A stretch of 64,000 nt of DNA from Iris pallida (lineage: Eukaryota; Streptophyta; Magnoliopsida; Asparagales; Iridaceae): the NCBI GenBank assembly GCA_029216955.1, contig JANAVB010016200.1, forward strand, positions 1,431,150-1,495,149, written 5' to 3'. A program made the position numbers and the translations under genes. This document shows, one piece after another, positions 32,561 through 45,477 of this stretch. Position 1 is the first letter of the stretch. Each line of letters begins with the position of its first letter. The notes below the pieces were generated by a model. It searched no databases, had not been told where the DNA came from, and saw only the letters and a program-made list of their open reading frames with translations.

Positions 32561-33351
32561 GTTCAGCTTCTTGTCAAGTATCCCTTCGTGGGACGGAAGA
32601 GACTTTCCAAGCTTTTTCTCCGATGACCTCCACCGAAGATAACGAGATAGCCCATGAAGTCGTTAAAGCTTTCTACTCTGTGCTAAAAGTGAAGCTTTCT
32701 GGAGTTCTGAATCGGAATGCTGCCTTCGGCCCTGTGAAGGCTGTTGCCGAATGTCAAGTGGCAGCCCTCGAGAGCATTATTGGCTATGAAGAGTGGGACA
32801 ACACTCTGAGGAAAGTTCTGAATGACCTGGAGGGTCAGGTGGCCAGGTTCTGGGATGCCAAGAAGCGGTACCCAACGTCGCTCTTCCGTACAGAGGACGA
32901 AGCTTTGATGACGGCTCTTGCGGAGGAGAAGGCTACCTTCCAGACAAGAAAGGACGCCCTCGTCCAGGAGATTGGCGAGCTGGTTGACCAGTATGGCCAG
33001 TTCAATACTGCGAGTGAGGTACGTGCTACCTCGAAGAACAGGCTATCTATGTAGATCACTGAGAAGCACAATCACATTGCACAGATCAGGAACGAGATTG
33101 CCCAGTTGGAAGCTGACTTGAGGACGACATCATCTGAACAAGAGGATTATCTGTCTCAAGCTGCCATGACTGCCACCGCTTCTGCCCGTTTAGAAGAGCA
33201 GCTTGCGAGGTTGGAGGGAGAGCATCAGAGTCTGATCCTCTTCGGAGACGAAGCCGCTCGCCAGGAAGAGGCACGGCGCCGAGCAATTGTAAAATCTGAA
33301 GCCGAAATTGTTGCTCTGAGGGATAGCATAAACTGCCTGTGTATCATGTAG
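32561..33351 (+). pseudogene. Antisense gene of B, exon 3: coiled coil
   Basis: Helical, charged region (VVKAFYSVLKVKL.., EKATFQTRKDALVQEIGELV, ARLEEQLARLEGEH) ending at 33351. A TAG at 33052-33054 interrupts it, and the same frame continues on both sides. It is similar in character and position to exon 3 of A and C, with low direct sequence identity. Confidence 0.65.
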
Positions 33352-34278
33352 TTTTTTGTAACTCCTTTTTTTTTGCCGTCACGGCTCTTGTACCTTTTTT
33401 CGTCTTTTGATAGACATTTTAAGTACTGAAAATAAAGAATCTTTTCAGAAGTGGATGTATTTTTGTAAAATATCGATGCTAGAGGTAATGTGGACGTAGC
33501 AAGGACATTTCTGATGGGTATTCCGCTGGGAAAATTTTATGTGGACCTATTATTCGTTTTATATTCGATTGATTCGAATATAGATAATAAGTTGAATGAA
33601 GCTGCTAGTAGATGGACCTATCATCCGTTTTATATTCGAATGATTCGAATATAGATAATAAGTTAAATGAAGCTGCTAGTGGATGGACCTATTATCCGTT
33701 TTATATTCGAATGATTCGAATATAGATAATAAGTTAAATGAAGATGCTAGTAGAGGTAATATGGACGTAATAGCAGAGAATATTCTATATCTGACCAGAT
33801 GTAAGATGGACGTGGAAAGATATATAGCATTAGGGAGGAGTGGATAGTTCAGAGGTAGTATGGACATGACTATCTTTGATGAATGCTTTGCTCAGAGGTT
33901 ATGTGGACGTGGAAAAATATTTGATCATTCTGCTGGGGAAATAATTATCGGAAAACAGTTCAGAGGTAATAGGGACGTGATTTGTTTTCGTCAAACCGAG
34001 TTTGGACAGAGTCCAAAAGGGAAATGATTCCACTGGGAAAATATTTATCGGAAAACAGTTCAGAGGTAATAGGGACGTGATTTGTTTTCGTCAAACCGAG
34101 TTTGGACAGAGTCAAAAACAGAAATGATTCCACTGCGGAAATATTTAGAGGACCTATTATTCAGGGCGTATTCAAGACTCTTGAAATACGGATAATAGTT
34201 AGATAGTTTTTTTAATCATATAAACATCGTACTGTACATTTACATGACTGAACATATGTGAACATTATGTAAAAGTGG
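33352..34278 (-). repeat. Hairpin block between convergent genes (element B)
   Basis: Type 1 stem-loops share the loop AGAGGTAATATGGACGT (plus strand; complement of the A and C loop) with different arms: TGCTA/TAGCA (33477-33501), TGCTAGTA/TAATAGCA (33745-33775), GATAGTTCA/TGACTATC (33843-33874), and GAAAACA/TGTTTTC twice (33951-33989 and 34051-34089). The last two lie in a tandem duplication of about 100 bp. Type 2 hairpins (CCTATTATC..GATAATAAG with ATATTCGAA/TTCGAATAT inside) occur three times between 33545 and 33735, with a variant near 34147-34197. Confidence 0.75.
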
Positions 34279-35294
34279 TTACACATAGTACTTCTTCAGG
34301 AACTTGCCGTTGATAGGCATCATGAGCAAGTCACCGTCAGGCTTGGTCAGTCGATACGCACCGTTAGAATACACCGATTCTATGACGAAAGGAGCTTCCA
34401 ATTTAGGTTGGAATTTTTCTTTTGTTTTGTGCGTCATAACCATCGGTATTCTCACTGCTAGGACCAGATCGCCGACCTGGAAGATCCTTTCCTTCACCTT
34501 TTTGTTGAAAGCTTTGGAAAGACGTGCTTGGTATAGCTCAATACATTATTGAGCTAATAAGCATTTTTTGTCTAGCGCTTCGAGCTCTTGGAGTCGCAGA
34601 TGATAGCTTTCTTCCGTAGTCAGCTCGCTGGTTAGGGCTACTCGAAGAGAAGGAATATGGATTTCTAGGAGAAGAACTGCTTCGCTCCCATAAACTAGAG
34701 AGAATGGCGTACTGCCTGTTGGAGTTCGGACCGTTGTGCGATAGGCCCATAGACATTCACCGAGCTTCTCATTCCAATCGTGCTTGTTTGAAGACACGAA
34801 TTTCTTGAGAAGTTTGATAATGGTTTTGTTGAAGGCTTCTGCTAGCCCATTAGCCGCTGGATTATAGGCAGTAGAGGCTACGTTCTGGATTCGATTCTTA
34901 TTGCAGAACCGATAGAACGCATGCTTACGAACTGTGGACCATTATCATGGATGATCCTGTGAGGTAGGCCGAAGAGGTAGATGATGTGATGTTTGATAAA
35001 ACTGATCACGTTTGACGTCTTCACTTCGGTGAGCGGTATAGCTTCCGTCCATTTGGAGAAGTAATCGGTTATGGCTAGGATGAACCGATGTCCCTTGGAG
35101 GATGGCGGGCTGATTGGTCCTATGACGTCCATGCCCCAGGCTTCGAATGGCCAAGATGCTGTCATCGGGTGTAGAAACTTCGAAGGTTGATGAATAAAAT
35201 CGGCATAGAACTAACAAGCTCTACACTTCTTTATATATTCTATAGCATCCGCTATCATTGTGGGCCAGTAATAACCAATTCGTTTGAGACGATC
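34279..35294 (-). pseudogene. Integrase of element B
   Basis: Fragments carry AWGMDVIGPISPPSSKGHRF and ITDYFSKWTEAIPL (first catalytic Asp), HDNGPQF (second Asp), then the conserved C-terminal region ending FLKKYYV at 34279. Multiple frameshifts and stops separate the pieces. It is nearly collinear with element C's 55860-56867. Confidence 0.85.
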
Positions 35295-36655
35295 TTATAA
35301 TTTGGGGCCTGGTTGATGTGCACCACAAACTCCATCGTACGCCTTCCGGAGTGCATATTTGGCTTTTGTGTCTGATATGCATCGTAGCAGTAGTCCATCG
35401 TAGGAGCGTCGGTAAAACATCTTGGTAGCTGTATCGTAGTAAAATCTGAGGGATCGTCTTTGGATGGATACTGCTTCCTTCGGGTCCTCGAGAAGGATTC
35501 CATAGATAGCATAGTCTATGAAGGAAAATCTCCAGTCTTTAGCATCGATGTTTGTTTCTGTTGCGTAACTGTGGTGAATATGCAAGGCATTTTTCACACA
35601 GAATAGTTCTCGAGTAGACACTGTGATCGACTGCTGAGTATTGGTAGGAACGGTCAAGGAAGCAGCGAGACCGGCTAGGGCATCTGCCTCTATATTCTGT
35701 AGTCGAGGTACATGCTCGATGAAGAATCCAGCGAAAGTAGATGCCAACTCGATTGTTGCTCTGTGGTAGGGGATGAGATCTTCGTGGCAAACTTTGTTAT
35801 CCCCTTGGACCTGACTAACTATTAGCTTGGAATCACCGTAAGCCTCTAGATAGTCAACTCCCAATTGCTTTGCCAGTTGTAGGCCGATTATTAGGGCATT
35901 ATATTCGGCCACGGTATTGGTGCATGGTTCCACGAGAGAATATGTACGATGTATAACCAGATGATCAGGTGACACGAGCACGATACCTACTCCAGCTCCG
36001 ATGCTCCCTTTGGGTCCTGTTCTTGATATACCGTTGAAGAACATTTGCCAAATAGGGATTTCTTCGGTTGCAGTGTTAGACGCCACCACTTCGTCAGGGA
36101 TTTCGTCGTAGAGTTTGGACGACTTCGGCACCGAATAAGCTGCTAGGAAATCAGCTAATGCTTGGCCTTTTACCGCCTTCTGAGGAACAAATATCATATC
36201 GTACGGAGTCAACAGCATTGCCCATGCAGCTAAACGGGAATTGAGAGAGCCCGGTTTAGTCATGAGTATTCTGAGAGGGTTGACTTTAGATATAATATGG
36301 ATGGTCTGTCCAGACACATAGTGGCGTGTCTTCCGAATGGTAAATACTAGTGCAAGGCATTCCTTCTCCACCGGTGTGTATCTGTGCTCGTCACCCACCA
36401 TTATGCGGCTGAGGTAGTGATTGCCTGCTCATGGTCGCTTTCTTTCTTCTGAGCTAAGAGGGCGCCAAGGGAATGATCCATAGCGCGGACATATAGTAAG
36501 AAGGGCTTCCCCATAATTGGAGCAACTAATACTGGAGGGCTTGTAAGATACGCCTTGACGTCGTCGAATACGCGTTGACATTGTTCAGTCCAGACGAAAG
36601 ATACGCCTTTTTTCATTAGTTGAGTGAATGGTTGACACCTTCCAGAGAGGTTCAA
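35295..36655 (-). pseudogene. Ty3-type RNase H plus archaeal-type RNase H of element B
   Basis: The first RNase H keeps EKECLALVF but reads LLYVRAMDHSLG where an LYTDAS-type catalytic segment is expected, so it looks inactive. The second, from MFFNGISRTGPKGSIGAG, has AEYNALIIG, YGDSKLIVSQ and EADALAGLAA but reads FFNG instead of FFDG, losing its first Asp. Two RNase H domains, the second archaeal-type, mark the Tat lineage. The frame breaks at about 36400. Confidence 0.85.
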
Positions 36656-37510
36656 AATAAATCATCTGATGTAGGCTAGCCTTCCTTGTAGTCCGTGCAG
36701 CTCTTTGAGGTTTCTTGGAGGGTGTATGTCGAGAATAGCCTTCACTTTCTTTGGGTCCAGATGTATACCCTTTGAAGTGATGACGAAACCAAGGAACTTG
36801 CCACTGGAGACTCCCAGAAAAGACTTGGTTGGATTCATCTTGAGTTGGTGTTCACGCATTAGTTCGAACACCGTTCTCAAGTCTTGGAGGTGATTGCCCT
36901 TGAGACGACTTTTGACTGCGATATCGTCTATGTAGCACTCCACATTTTTGCGCAAATGATCACAAAAAATTGTGTTCATGGCTCGCTGGTATATTGCCCC
37001 TGCATTCTTTAATCCGAAGGGCATCACCATATAGCAGTATACCCCCAACGGTGTTTGAAAAGATGTGTCCTTCTCGTCATCGGAGAACATCTTGATCTGG
37101 TTGTAGCCTGAGAACCCATCCATGAAGGACATTCGCTTGAAGCTGCAAGTATTGTCGATCATTAGGTCAGTGATCGGTAGGAGAAACTCGTCTTTCGGGC
37201 ATACAGAGTTCAAATAACGGTAGTCGATATAGACTCGAACTTTTTCGTTCTTTTTTATGACTGGAACGATATTGGCAACCCAGTCTGGGTGTTGTTCCTC
37301 TCGAATGAATCCACTAGCAATGAGCTTCCTGACTTCATTCTCGATGGCTTCCATGACGTCTGGTCGGAATCATCGTTGTTGCTACTTCACTGGCTTAGCT
37401 TTAGATGAAATGTTCAGGCGGTGCATGGCGACTTTAGGGTCCAAGCCTGGCATGTCTTCATAGCTCCATGCGAAGACGTCGATGTACTCTCTTATAAGCT
37501 GTAGAAGAGA
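36656..37510 (-). pseudogene. pol: Reverse transcriptase of element B
   Basis: One frame of 230 residues holds LIASGFIREEQHPDW, VYIDYRYLNSVCPKDE, MPFGLKNAGAIYQRAMN, the catalytic ECYIDDIAVKS, and SSGKFLGFVITSKGI. A break near 37355-37390 separates it from the upstream linker. Compare C 53688-54600. Confidence 0.9.
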
Positions 37511-39786
37511 TTAGCGTTCATCGCCAGATAGGCTTTTGCTGATGAAGATTGGTTTGAAGGATGCTTCATCTCCTAGATTGACTTGGATTACTTCGTCTTC
37601 GGTAGGTGGTTCCCGTTGTTCGAAGTGCAGCTCCCACCTGGTGTCCATCTTTTGAGCCCATTGTTCGAGTTCGATTGATTGGACATCGTCTGTAATTTGG
37701 TCGACAGAAACCATGTTGACGGACAGAGTTGCTTTGAACATGTCATCGATGCTGGATTCTAAGTCCCAGAGGGAGGAATCAGAAGAATGAGAACAACGAT
37801 CTGCTTTATTATCTGATCTTTTAGGAGTTGTTGGAGGAAAGACATAACCCAAACCAATACCGCTTCGTTGGTAGTAGTTTTTGGGTTTGCCGGGGGAGCA
37901 AAGTGTTATATTGGCAACCGTCGCCCTCGGCTGTAATTTAGCCCTTTGTCACTTTTGATGTCATATTCCATATTCTGGATGATATTCTTTGCCTTCCAGC
38001 TATACCGAAAAAGTTGCATTTTCCCAGAGTCATAGTCAGCTTTTGTGTTGTGCTTGGGAGAAGTAGAGTCTGAAACGAACTTTCTCTCGCCGATTATACG
38101 ACCGAAGATGATTAGCTCTTCATCTTTCTTTCTGGTGGGAACGATGAAGTAGAGGATATCTTCAGGGTAAACTTTTTCCCGCAGGTGAGGTATTGTGACT
38201 GGCATATAGAGGTATGGTCCTATGCCGTTCTCTAGAGCGTATATCATATCTATGTAGTGGTTTACAGACTGATAGACATCGGAGTAATTGAAAAATAAAC
38301 CTTTTCTAAGGAAATATGCAAGTTTTTCTTCAGGGATAACATCATCCGCTGAAGGTACATTATTATAAGTGTTGATATACTCATTGAGAGGATCATCATC
38401 TGGAAGAGGAGCCACAGTCTTGGCCGAGTTCACCACGTAGGGTAATTCTTCAGGATTGGTGGGACGGGCATCAGTAGGTTTCCCCCGAGGTGTCTTACTG
38501 AGGGTGATGGTCAGTGGCTTGACCTTGTCAGGGTTCTTCTTCTTCACCCAGATTGTGAGAGGCTTCGGAGTACTTTTTAGAGTAGTACGTCCTTTGACTC
38601 GGATAAGGGGACCATCATTGGAGGATGGACTTGCTTCAGCTTCATTGTCAGCTTTATTGCCGTCATCCTTGGGGGGTTGAGATTGGTAAAGTACCGAATC
38701 TCTATAGTAAGCTTCGATGCCTTTGAAAGGATCAATATCGGCAAACTCTGTCTTCACGACGCCGTCGTTGTTGACGTACTTGAAGCACTGGTGAAGTATG
38801 AAAGGAACGATCATGTTCTCATGTATCCATGGATGTCCCAACAAGACATTGTAGGATATATTGGCATCGATCACATAGCAGGAAACCTCCGTTCAGAGAT
38901 CTTCGATCTGACATTTAAGACGGATCTTGCCCGGCGGGTGGCTTCGACCAGCATTGAAAGCCATGATGGTTGTGTTGGTTGCGGATAGCTTGTGCAGAGG
39001 GATTCCCAGGATTTGAAGCAAGCTTCTAAGAATGATGCTGATGAAGGATCCTGGATCGATGTGCATGCGGTCTACCTTGATCGCCCCGATATACCTTGTA
39101 TAGTACATGGATCTATTGTGACGGTTATTTTTAAGTAGCATGTCCTCCTGTGAGAAGGTGATGTTGGGCACCACTTCCATGGTACTGCGGCAGTGGGGAC
39201 AGAAGACAGGATCTTTAGCAGGAGCTTTAACTTCAGCGAGGTAAGAGTCGGCATGTAGCAATACCTCGCTTAAGGTCTTTTGCGTTTCTTTGGAGAGTCG
39301 CAATAGATCAAACAGAGACAATCTGGCAGGTGTATTGGCTAGCTGAGACAGTATATCAAAGTTGTAGGACCGATCCATGCCTTCGGGAGCTAGCGTATTT
39401 AGAGATTTGTCAAACCGCGTCTCCTTCTGCTTGGATTTGTCCGTGGTTTGAGGCTTGGACGGATTGGCTTCTGAGCTCGTGGTGGCAGCAGGAGCTTGAG
39501 GAGGTACTGCTTCTTCTTGTGCGGGATCGTATGTCTGAAGATAAGTCTTCCCTGATCGCGTCTCGTCAGATAGAACCTCGTAGATGGGATAGGTTACCAT
39601 ATGGCATGGCTCGAGTTTTTTGCCCTTCCTTGCTTTGGGAGGCTCTACTCCCCACGTCACTTCTTGGACAAGGTGTGGGTGGACCCACATGATCTCGCCA
39701 CGTTCAGTTGTGAGTGGGACCAAAGTCGAGCTGCGAGCTTGTGGTAGGTTGATGATTTCCATCGTCGTCTTGGGGATCGGAACCAT
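37511..39786 (-). pseudogene. Protease region and G-patch-like tail of element B
   Basis: FDILSQLANTPARLSLFDLL and FSQEDMLLKNN precede the protease. The active-site triad reads DPG (HIDPGSFISII, near 39040-39065), the same change as in A, whereas C keeps DSG. The G-patch-like tail is at about 37906-37985 (MEYDIKSDKGLNYSRGRRLP). Breaks lie near 38880 and 37855-37905. Confidence 0.8.
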
Positions 39787-41362
39787 GCCGTCTGGACTTC
39801 TGTAGGAGGAAAGTCGCCAAAGTGAAGAGAGATCATGTTAGCAGATACGACCTTGTCTTCAGCTTCGAGGTTGATCACTTGACTGTCGATAAGCTGTTGT
39901 ATCTTCTTCTTTAGGATGATGCAGTCCTTGGTGGAGTGATGTACATATTGATGATAAAGACAGTACTTGGGATCATTAAGTTGGCTCGCCTCTGCAGGAC
40001 GTCGTGGCGGAGGCAATGTCAGTTTATTACCCTTCGTCAATGTGTAGAAGATGGTGATGACATCGTCTTCGTCGAAGGAGAAAGTCTCCTTAAGCTTGTC
40101 GGAGGCGCCCTGAGAATTGGAAGCTCCTTTGGATGTGTCGACTTTCAGGACTTCTTTTCCTTTACCCCCACGAACAGGGATAGTTTGTGGATGCTTGCCC
40201 TTGTCTTCAGATTTGGGTGTCTTCAACCCTAGTAGTTCCAAGTTAGGAACGTCGTTTTCAGCAGCATCAGCGACCCCAATGAAAGCGGGCCATGTATCAT
40301 ACTTATGTATACCCAGACAAAACTTCACTGTAGGAAGGAAGTTATGCCGACAAGTATCCTTAAGTTCTGAGTCTGGTATTCCGAAGGCATCTTCAGTGCT
40401 AGCCGCCTAATGCATTCGATGAAGGTAATGACAGACTCAGTCCTCCTTTGCTTGGTCTCAATGAGTGTAGACATGCTAACATGCATGCCGCTCTCGTAAA
40501 ACCTGTTGACGAACAACCTCTCCAAGTCTTTGAATGAATTGATACACCCGTCAGACAGACTGCAGAACCATTCGAAGGCTACCCCCTGCAAGGTGCTAAT
40601 AAATAGCTTCGACAGGAACGGGTCGTCTCTGGGCAAGTGCAGAGTCTGCGTGTTAAAGTACATCATGTGCTGACGAAGAGAAGTCAACTCGTCAAATGAG
40701 TTCAGTGTCAGCGGTTTGTAGTTGGGAGGGCAAGTAGCATTCTCCTACTCAGAGGGATACGGTTGAGATATCCCCATCTTCTGGAGCTCGTCTTTGTGCA
40801 AGATGGTGTCGAGGCGAGCGACCAAGGAATCAATTGCATCCTGTTGATTGAGCAGGTGTTGGAAAACGGCTGATGAACGGTTGTCAGGCATTGCTGGCGA
40901 AGGACCACCCCCGGCGTTCGTAAGATTTGGAGGAGACACAACGGAATGATACTCATTTTGAAGTGAAGGAGGGTTGTTGCTGTGAGTTGGACTAGCATGG
41001 GCTGAGATGTTCTGTCAAGGTAGAGGAACAGTCCCAGCAGCTTGAACTGCCATGATGCTGGTAAATATATCAGTGATCTTGGCAAATGTTGTTTTGAGAC
41101 CTTCTAGCCGTTTGCTAGTCTGATCAGCGGCTTCTTCAGGTCTTTTTCTGTCTATCATGTATGTAGATAGCATACGAGGATGAACAGAGGAAGTAGTGCA
41201 ACTGGTGCTGATACTGTCTATCTTCGAGTGGATAAGTCCTTCATCTTCAGGTAGAGGAGGTAGATAGTTGCCATCGGATTCGGAGGGATCATCGTCCTCT
41301 GGAAGGCTACCCCCATTGTGGGGGTCATCTGCTTCAAATTCTGAGGGAATGCTACCCCCGGT
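39657..41362 (-). pseudogene. gag: Gag of element B
   Basis: Core pieces FEWFCSLSDGCINSFKDLER and FYESGMHVSMSTLIETKQRR (40325-40687) and a variant zinc knuckle CLYHQYVHHSTKDC (about 39930-39975, C-x2-H-x4-H-x4-C) match Gag of A and C. At least three frames are needed, and the capsid C-terminal part is disrupted near 40325-40400. Confidence 0.8.
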
Positions 41363-42637
41363 TTAGAAATCTTCATCGTCCATACGGAACCTCACCTTTG
41401 ATCGAGTGTCCATATAGACTCCTTCGGATGTGATAGCCTGTCGTCCATCTATTGGTAGACTTCTCCTTCTTCTTCTCGCAGAGCTAAGAGAGAAAGTTGG
41501 GTTCGTAGTCCACCGTCTTTGATTGGGGCTTCCGTAAGGGGGACCCCACGAAGCCATATTGGATGAAACACATAGTAGCTTTTCGTCATCAGAGAAGTGC
41601 AGCCGTCGAAACACGGACTTTCTCTGAGGTGCTTTTGTTGTTTGGGAGCAACAACAGTTGATAACAATACTGGTGCACGGGAGTGCACTATGAATTGTTA
41701 TGTTCTTCCTCGCTTTAAGCTTATGATTTATCATGTCACGCAAGTCAGCGGAAGGGTGTTTTGCCTTACAACCCATGTTGCATGCATCGCCAAAATTTGC
41801 ATGCGGGTTCGTAAGGGGAGTAAGCGCATCCAGACACAGTTTGTGTGCAGGGGCAACCCCCATACCTAAGTTCTGTGACGTCCTTGAAGACATCCCCATG
41901 CTATACGCGTTGGGACCTGTCTTTTTGTTGTGGGCGCATAGGCCTTGGAGACTGGCTTTGGGCGCATGCTTCTGGACAGCATGTTTGAGTCACCTTGATG
42001 TGATAGTATGGATCCAGAGAGCCTGGGCGCATAGCCTTGGGCGCATGACTCTGAATGCCCAGCCTGTTGAAGACAGAAGTGTTCTGGTTGGGGTTATGCG
42101 CCCGAACACACCCTTGGGCGCATGGCTTTAGGCGCATGCTTGGTGGAACAACGCTATTTTCTTCCAGTTATGCCTCCGTCGTTCGTGAGCCTTGTCGGGT
42201 CTGGCCAGAGTGCCGCACACCCCGATCCTTGGCATCATAGTATTTTCCTCTGCCAAGTTTCGAGTGTTGGACACTCTGTTGTTGGTTGTGGAGGGAAGAA
42301 GTCACTGGGCTAGTAGAGCCCGAAACGGTGTGAGCCTTCTCCGTTTGGGAAACTTCTGTGACAGAGTCATGCGTCCGTGTAGCAGAATCCTCCAGCTGCA
42401 TGTCTGCTATGACACTAGTAGGATATGCACAGCGAGCCTTCGGAAGCCAAGTTTTGTAAGACTTGTTTGGCTTTACTGATTTTGAGGGATTAGAGCCGTC
42501 CCTCGAGAGCATCTCTTCGAACGCCGCTGATCGAACTTTACGATCAACATTTTCTGAGTACTCCCTACTTTGTCGGTATCAGATTGCGTCACCACCTTCT
42601 CGTCAGAGGAAAAGGTAGTCTCCAGCACAGTCGCCAT
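41363..42637 (-). pseudogene. ORF1 of element B
   Basis: ATG at 42635-42637 overlaps the PBS and gives MATVLETTFSSDEKV..VGSTQK..IVKFDQ, homologous to ORF1 of A and C. After a frameshift near 42530 come SYKTWLPKARCAY (the W-[VL]-[PR]-K block), then IVINCCCSQ and SVFRRLHFSDDEKL near 41560-41680, and a DTRS end near 41400. The part at 41920-42140 is dense in GGGCGCAT motifs. The function is unknown. Confidence 0.75.
42619..42636 (-). other. Primer-binding site of element B
   Basis: Minus-strand TGGCGACTGTGCTGGAGA, two mismatches from C's perfect copy, four bases after the LTR end. Confidence 0.8.
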
Positions 42638-42640
42638 TTT

Positions 42641-43419
42641 TGTGGACACACACACAAAAAAGAAGAAAATGCTATCTTTTCTTTTATTGGCGCAAGGCAC
42701 CACAAATCGAGTACGTCTAAGAGATCCTGCGCTGAGGATCCCCGAGTACAAAAAAGAATTCTGGGAATGGGACGATGGAGATCGAGCGGCAGTTGCTTCT
42801 TTACTCCGTTGACACTCCGATTACAAAAGTGGGAGAAAACCTAAGAAAATTGCTAATCACTGTCAAGAAGTGCAGCAATTTGGCTCTTAAAAATGCTCTC
42901 CGTTCTCTGTGTTTGAAGAAGGATGAGGCCCCTCTTTTATAGTTATTCTCGTACTGGAATGACGTTATGCGCCCATATGAGAAAACACGCTGGTTCTTAT
43001 ATGGGCGCATAGTCCTGCTTTGGGTGCATAGAATGTAGGCGCATACAGGCTGCGAGATCGTGGGTCGGTCGTGGTGTTGACGTGGCCGCATGCTTCGATG
43101 CATGAATGCTCGTAGAGACTAACGTGGCCATGTGCTTCGGTACACGTTTTGATCGTGGCTTTGACTGAGTCAGGCTTGGGCGCATAGCCATGTCTCAGGC
43201 TATGCGCCCTCCTTTCGGAGGAGCTAGTCTTGGGCGCATGGAGCTACACTTGACTGGGCGCCTGGAGTTACACTGACTGGGCACATGGAGCTTTATTCAG
43301 TGGGCGCATGGAATCATACTGACTGGGCGCATGGAGCTACTCTTGACTTGGGTGCATGGAGCTACTTTTGACTTGGGCACATGGAGCTGTATTTGCTGAA
43401 AAAATTTTATGCTTCTACA
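42641..43419 (-). repeat. 5' LTR of element B (right copy)
   Basis: 779 bp, collinear with 15234-15998. On the plus strand it starts TGTGGACACAC and ends GCTTCTACA. The TATA box is on the minus strand near 42935-42943, with the GCGCATAG array to its right. It is followed by the ATGGT duplication. Confidence 0.92.
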
Positions 43420-44197
43420 ATGGTTGGATCCACTATAATAGTCAGGGACGGAGAGTAGTAGTGTAGATGTGTGGTCATTATCCGCCTTATTTATTCTTGT
43501 AGACCTTGTGAATGCCAATCCTACGCTCCACGTATGATTGGCTAGATCATTAGACCTTGTTCGGACCCAAGTCGGCCACATGTCGTAGCTAGTATTCACT
43601 CACGTAGATGGTATGATTCTCGACCCTTGTACATGATATGATCGATTTTCTTGCCATTGCTCTAGCTATAGTTTACAGCTTTAAACTTGCCATGCTACTC
43701 TCATGTACCTTCCACTTTACCTTGTATATTCTCTCTATTTACTGCTACATTTTTAATATCGTCTAACTAGAACTGTTATTTGAGATTTGTGCTCGTTCCA
43801 TCCTGACTGGATATGTTGACAATATTTTAGGAGTTGTTGTGCCCTCTGTATTGGACTACAGGATGTTGCTAGCTGGGGTGGTTCTCGGTATTCTTCACCG
43901 TGAGTTGTTTCTCAGGAGTCCTAGGTCTGGTAGTTATTTAGTTGTTATTGTTTCCTTCTGTTTTATTCTTGTCTCATATGATCCTTGTAGATTCTAGTTC
44001 TTCTAGTGATAATGTTATTATTTCTTGTCTTATCTTCCTTAGTTTTTGTGACGTGATACGGGTACCTTTATAGTTATGGATCTTTAGATATTGTAGTTAG
44101 TATCGGGTACTTGACAGCGCTCTACCACCGATACTACGACGTAGGCTGGGCGTGGCCCACATATTCGTACCCGTATATCCGGGTGCGGGTCGTGACA
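43420..44197 (+). repeat. Tekay-like LTR, right segment and end
   Basis: Begins with ATGGT, the right duplication of B, and ends with GGGTGCGGGTCGTGACA, the same terminus as D's LTR. Together with 1-1462 and 14904-15233 it forms one LTR. No gene is seen. Confidence 0.75.
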
Positions 44198-45477
44198 GCG
44201 GTAGAATGCTGTCTAGGTTTAACTAACTGACTAACAATTATAAATATCATACCCTGTCGAGATACTCAACTCCAAATGGACGACAAGTAAATGACAATAT
44301 ATTCATACTCAATCACAATACTCTAAGAAAAGTAAATTATACGAAAGATAAAGAAAATATGATATGAAATATACAGAAAAGTGGAACATAAAATAGTACA
44401 AGTCCAGAAAGTCTAAGAGCCGAAAATCTCAAAATACAAGTCTCTAAATAATAAACAAGCCAAGAGTCGTCAACTGGAGGCAAAGTCCAGTACAAATCTA
44501 GTCTACTGAATCGCTAAGTAAGTCTCCTCCGCCAGAACTAGTCCCTTCTGAATCAGAGTCTCCCGGTCTATACCTACTACATCCGAAGGGTTGTAATAAG
44601 TAGGGCACTCGTCCTCTGCGTCGTCTAAAAAATATATTCAGTCATGATTGGAATAAAGTACATTTATAATAACAGTTCCAGTAAAATGATAAAGATTATG
44701 TAGCAGTAAATAGAGAGAATATACAAGGTAAAGTGACATGCACATGAGCATAGTAAGACATGAGTAAGACTGTAAATGAGTGTAAGAGCAAGAGAACAGT
44801 GTATTTCATGTACAAGAATCAAGAACAATACTATCTATGTGAGTGAGCACTAGTTTCAACATGTGATCGGCTTAGGATTGATACAAGAGTTTATGGCCTG
44901 GTTAACCATTCGTGCAGTGTATGATTAACACTATTCAAGATTCAAGACTTGATGCAAGGAGGATATTGATCACATATCTACGCTAATACTTTCCACCCCC
45001 GACTAGTATAGTAGATCCTATCATGACACGTTACGACACAGGATTCTCTGAGAAGGTCACGAGCCTTCGCAGGAATCGGTGTCCATACAATGCACAAGAG
45101 TAACAACAAGGCTTGCACAAGATACACCAAGATATACAAGGAATAACATCTCATGACGGGATTCAAATAATACCAATCCGTGTAACCAATGTGTCAAGAA
45201 ATATCAAGGATATTTACACTAAATACAATAAACATAGAAGATATCATAAAACAGAAAATTATCAAAAAATGTACTCGCCTGAGATCCGGTATGGAAAGTC
45301 AACAGTATCCGATATGGTACCTCGAAGACCTAAATATAGAATATTATATTAATACCAAGTTTTGGAAAGAGAACAAGTCAAACTGGTCCAAATCTAGGTC
45401 ATGAAGTCATTTCTAGGTCAAATTGGTCAAATTAGGTCAACTCTAGGTCAAACTAGCCAAACCTGGTCAAACTAGCT
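44198..45477 (-). repeat. Inverted copy of the Tekay-like LTR
   Basis: The sequence is the reverse complement of the LTR just to its left: GCGGTAGAATGCTGTC matches the complement of the segment about 80 bases inside the LTR end, and blocks continue through the complements of 15233-14909 and 1462-1231. It lacks both the A and the B insertion, so it shows the uninterrupted state. The terminal 80 or so bases of this copy are missing at the junction. Confidence 0.75.

Larger units (their letters stand above)
15234..43419 (-). mobile_element. Element B: degraded Tat-lineage retrotransposon hosting element D
   Basis: Bounded by LTRs at 15234-15998 and 42641-43419 and by the duplication ATGGT (15229-15233 and 43420-43424). 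The sense strand is minus. Its antisense PMD/coiled-coil gene, on the plus strand, was split by element D (18641-32357), with loss of the middle part. All sense genes carry stops and frameshifts, and its two LTRs differ more than those of A. Confidence 0.92.
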
